Positions 59,651 to 64,000 of a stretch of DNA of 64,000 bases are shown here, piece after piece (positions within the stretch are counted from its first letter, which is position 1; each line of letters starts with the position of its first letter). Below the pieces are notes generated by a model. That model saw only the letters and a program-made list of their open reading frames with translations. It did not search any database and was not told where the DNA came from. The stretch comes from Todiramphus chloris collaris. Taxonomy: Eukaryota > Chordata > Aves > Coraciiformes > Alcedinidae. The stretch is taken from positions 6,257,547 through 6,321,546 of the forward strand of contig JANVCC010000073.1 of assembly GCA_025345505.1 (NCBI GenBank), read 5' to 3'. The position numbers and the translations under genes are program-made.

Positions 59651-62406
59651 GTAAGCCTCTTGTGAATCGGAGAGAACACCACACCCCAACGCCCAGGCAA
59701 AGACCTCTCCAGAAGCACGTTTCCTCTCACGAACGAGCTGGGGTGGGCTCCAGGGCCAAGGCTGTGCAGTCGGCTGCTGCAAGCTGCATGTCTGTCACAG
59801 ACACAGAGAGATGCTCATGGCCAGCAGCTCTGCATCACTCTCCGGGGAGGTTTCACCAAGGTGGTGCTCTGGGGGCTGTGGTGCCACCAGCAGAGCCTGT
59901 GATGCCCTTATGCAGTCCCTCTTAGTGCTGACTACGACTTTGTGTCATTATTTGAGCTGAAATTCCCCACAAATGGCCTGAAGGCCTGAATTTGAGAGGA
60001 AATCCTACCTCAAGTGATTCAGTCTTTGGGCATTCCTGAGTGGACTGACACTACATCCTCCCTGCAGTGATGGCGATAACTCTGAATATCACAGTGGTCT
60101 TGTGAGAGCAATTCATCTTTATCAGGAATACAGGCTTTTGCCTTTGACATATTTATGCACAGCTCCACTCTGCAAGGCCTAAGTAATTCTCAATAAGAAG
60201 GTCTGAAAGTGTCTAAATCACTTTTTAAAATGGGATTTTGCACAGCAAAGTCACAGTAATATTCAAGAAAAAAAAACCAAACACATAAGCAGTTCCAGTT
60301 TGATAGATTGGCATTAAATGAACCCTATCACTGCTTTCTAAGTAAGGGGGCAGGAGAAGCGAGTTGCTCTCCATTCATCGGGCAACACACAAGGCGGAAA
60401 AATATAACGTGACAGAGTAATTAGAAACTGTAAACTAAGATCACATCTGGATATAGGAATAACCTACAACTTCAACGTCCCCCTAGAGAAATGTCCTTTT
60501 GATTTAATGTTGTCTTCAGGCTGCAGCTATTGTCAGACTATTCAGTGGCCTGGAATCGGCATAATCGTAGGGCAGCCAATTCCCATGACTTGAGGAGGTC
60601 TCTAATCACTCTGCTGCTGTTGTGCATCTCGGCGTCGAGGGGAAGCTAACAGCCCTGCCTCTCTGACAAAAACCATTCCAGATGATTCAGTCGAGTTGCT
60701 CGTGACAGCACTTTGTGAAAATCTAATGTGAGTCACTTTATGATGATTCATTTACTTTTTCATCACTTTAAAACAAACTTCCCTGGGTGAAGAGAAAAAA
60801 AAGTTTCAATACCTCATTGAAGAGACAATTTGCAATTGCAAAGCTGTATTTTTTATTAGAGGCGGAATTGCTGCTTTTCCAAAACAAAGCACTTCTGAGC
60901 AATTTTCATCTATTTCTAGTCTTGTAAACCAAGCCCAAGCGAGTGCACTGTTGAAAACAGTGACATCAGATGTTCTGCAGCATGGGTGGGTTACTAAGCG
61001 ACGCTGCAAAGTTCTGCAGTGTTATCCAAAACCTCAAGCTTTCCCAAAACTACCATCATTATATTGCATTCACCCATCCAATAAAAGTCTCGTGCAATGA
61101 AGTAAAAAGCCATGTGAAGCGTTTCTTATTCGTATCAGTAGATTTTCTTCTAAAAGTTAGTTCTACACATCTTAAATAGCAACTGAATGTTTTTCTGCGC
61201 AAGGAATATTTGTTTTGCTGAGGAAGAGTAATGCAACTGCTTTACAAAATTGGGAACTATTGAGATCTAGCGATTACAAAGAAATTTCTCTTTTAAATTT
61301 GAGGTCTAAGATTTTTTTTTAAATGTCCCCAGAAGACCAGAATTCTGACCAGTCCTTAACAGAAAGCTACACTGGAAATGCTACACACATATACTGAGCA
61401 AAGGAAAACCTAACCAAACCACAAAAACCCACCAAAAAGTCATCTTAATGTATTTAACTAGTCACAGTGGCTGTCTGGGAAGGTCAGCAAACTTACAGTC
61501 AAGGGAATCCCCCTTATGCTGGGAATTTCACTCACGTTTCAACTCTCTGAGAGCCAACATCTACGATTCCCGTACGAATAGTCATACACAGGTTAGCAGA
61601 ATTCTGTAGAGAGCAAAACCAAAGAAAGTTGTCTTTGTTGCTGCCATACTGATGGGCTCCTGAGTCAATAGCATGGATTAACGGGAAGCTAAACAGACAG
61701 CCCTAGGTTGAGGGAGGAAATTAAATTACTCCTTACAGTCAATTAACAATAGGAGTGTGACAGGAACACCAAAACCAAGGAAATACAAAGTCAAATTTTA
61801 AACTATGTCCTCAAGTGCTGCTTTCCCAAAGGATACACAACTGCAAACCAGCAGATTTTACAAACTGAGCAGGCTTTGCTCTGGTGTTGCTCAGCCTCTC
61901 AAGGGAGCTGAGGATTCTCTTTCAGGAACCCAGATTGGGCACATCACATTTGTAGGTTAGAACTGTGATGCCCGGGTTGAAGAGCCTGAGGCTTCTGAAG
62001 CAGCTGAAAGAAACTTCAGCTACGCAAACGTCATTCAGAAAAAGCCTTTCTTCTTTCATGTGTTGCTATTGCAAACCAAATACACAACCCAAAGCTTTGC
62101 AACACACAGACCCATACAACCAGTCACTCCAAATGGATGATCGATCGCACATACCAGAAAGGGCAAAATCTCTGTCTTCATCATACCTAAGTCAGTGGGT
62201 TGTATTTATCCAGCAAAGAAAGATTGAGTAATGTATTATTCTAATGAGCTTGTTGGGAAGATGAAAAGTTCTGGAGTAAACTCTCTCCTCTGTTACATTT
62301 GCACCGTAGTTTCACAGTATTTCCAGCGTGTCCACATTTTATCAGAAACTTGGATTTCAACTCTTTTGTGATATTTTATTAAGAAAACACAAAGTTGTCT
62401 CCACAG
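59651..62406. other. unique sequence with GC-rich patch
   Basis: The 59680-59920 patch is GC-rich and open for 93 codons without similarity. Around 60520-60780 the sequence is rich in CpG and TGATTCA-like motifs and could be a conserved regulatory element. Nothing repetitive was recognised. Confidence 0.4.
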
Positions 62407-62555
62407 AATTCCCACAGAAGCTGAACTCAGCTAAAGTAAAACTCTCCAGGTCTCCCTCCACTAAGAATGAGGTTACACTTTCATATTGTACCTATTCAGG
62501 AAAGAAACGTACAGGAAACCTGGGACTTATGAGTGATGTGAAAGAAGAACAGTAG
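62407..62555 (+). other. weak candidate terminal exon
   Basis: AAAGTTGTCTCCACAG precedes a frame reading FPQKLNSAKVKLSRSPS and ending MSDVKEEQ with a TAG at 62553-62555. No polyadenylation signal was seen soon after. Probably chance. Confidence 0.1.
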
Positions 62556-64000
62556 CACGTGGTTCTGGTGGTCTTTCTGGCAAAATTGTTCATCTATTCC
62601 ACAACAGCTATTAAAGGCAAGCACTGCTCTTTCTTATTTCAAGAATATTCTCAGCTGCAGCTTGCTTTCTGCCTCCAGCAGCTTGCTTCCCCTCAAGCCT
62701 GTTGATACAGACTGCTGTCTACGAATATTCTATTTTTCATGGTATCTGCAATACCGTGCTAATGGCCTGAAGCAAAAGGAAGCAAAGATGATGAAGGTAT
62801 TTCAAATGTTCTCTCTGATGGTCAGAAAAACCAGGCAATGGAAGAATATAGCACTGCCTAATAAATGGGACAAGGTAGACACCCATGAACACTAGGAGGC
62901 ACATAGGTAACTTTATCTGGTCCACAAGCATATGCTTCTATGACACACTAGCATTAACCTAGAGCAGAATTAGATACATCTTTATGTTCAATTCTGTTTC
63001 GCCTACACCAAAACCACAGGCATTCCTCTCAATCATGCAGCGCATTTCCAGTTCTTTAGCAAATTCAGCCACAATCATCTTCCCTTCAAAACCAAAAACT
63101 TCTTCTTTCCTCCCACCTCAACCCAGGCTCCTGCCTCCCAGACGAATCTGGTGTAATATGCATGAGCTCCAGCCCTAGGCTGCAGGGTAGCCATCGATTT
63201 AGGTAATGTTCAAGAGCAGAAATGCTCTCATAATTTCACCTCAACAAAACCCTTTGCAAATACTTTGTGTCATGAATCCATTTATTGGTGAAGAGATAGT
63301 TAAAAAAACAAAACCAAAAACCAAACCCCACCACCACAGATAAGTCAAACACATTTGAACTTTCTTTTTGCTCGGATAAACTTTATCAGCCAGGTACTAA
63401 AATTTCTAGGAAGAGCCTAAAAATTGCAATAGAAATTAATGTGGTGTGCATTGATTTCTAGTCTAAAAATTACATATGTCTGTTTTCATCCTGTATAATA
63501 ATTCTAAAAGGCAATTTCAGAATAGTGTATTTCATTACTATGCCCCTCTGTTCCTTCCCATTTTATTCTTTGAGCATCTTCAGAGCCACAGCTGGGTTGC
63601 TGAACCACTGACCTGTAGGATTCTAGCAGTCAAATCCACATTGGTTAAGGTTTTTCTCAGCAGCTGAGGCTCACCCAGTGTAGGGCACACGCTGAAATCA
63701 GCCTATGCAGCTGAAATGGGCGCGACTGCAACCCAACGTATAGGCTGTGCCAAGCCATGGCAGCCTTAAACTTCTTAAACTCCCCAGCTTAACAGAACTT
63801 TTTATTTCCTCTTCCAAGTATTGATAAATCAGTATCTGTTACAGCATCTGCTGACCTGCTGCACTACTCCAATTCCCCACAGCTACTCCACACCCGATGG
63901 CAGCATTCTTATCTCCTGTTAACACCACACAGGAGTACATTAATTCCACCTCTAGACAATTACCCCCTATCTGAATCATATTTGGCAGAGTGAAATTTCT
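62556..64000. other. unique sequence to window end
   Basis: A/C-rich tract at about 63301-63340. Only short ORFs and no recognised element. Confidence 0.45.

Noticed and set aside
1-64000. CRISPR arrays, operons, rRNA or tRNA genes
   Set aside because: No regularly spaced repeats, no clustered long ORFs and no RNA gene signature were seen. The window is vertebrate nuclear DNA.

Overview
The window looks like avian nuclear DNA, most likely from a neoavian bird. The main evidence is several CR1 LINE fragments, including copies with the avian 3' tail of repeated ATTCTATG units. Two LTRs of an endogenous retrovirus family known from bird genomes support this, as do a few very old MIR-type SINEs. 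There is no sign of bacterial organisation: no operons, long ORFs or CRISPR. An exactly 100-base run of N at 33012-33111 is a scaffold gap. The sequence is mostly AT-rich and single-copy, with A/C-rich low-complexity tracts.

Layout. 1-5231 is unique sequence with one candidate exon at 4275-4345. 5232-10434 holds two CR1 copies of one young-looking subfamily in opposite orientation, with a 3'-truncated LTR (8386-9326) between them. 10435-18009 is unique, with one palindromic old repeat and candidate exons on both strands near 16.3-17.0 kb. A second LTR lies at about 18010-18642. 18643-29028 is a long unique stretch. A third CR1 (29029-29440) is followed by a MIR (30846-31062) and a CR1 tail scrap (31748-31808). 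33112-46724 is unique and includes stretches that keep CpGs or paired homeodomain-like sites and may be conserved non-coding elements. A second MIR lies at 46725-46875. 49.7-50.1 kb on the minus strand holds the best coding-exon candidates. 51031-51643 is a CR1 of another subfamily, followed by a CpG-rich patch and then a candidate last exon with AATAAA at 52448-52650. 54630-55180 is a very old CR1/L3-like LINE, followed by a small minisatellite at 55261-55335. The remainder to 64000 is unique with one probable MIR tail.

No gene could be named. The long ORFs are either LINE remnants, antisense to LINEs, or fall in GC-rich or A-rich sequence where open frames arise by chance. Several short open stretches are bounded by good splice signals and read like protein. 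They are listed as low-confidence exon candidates, because by-eye splice matching over 64 kb on two strands gives many false positives. The window is best read as intergenic or deep-intronic bird DNA with retroelement scars and a few exon or conserved-element candidates to test against RNA-seq and multi-species alignment.
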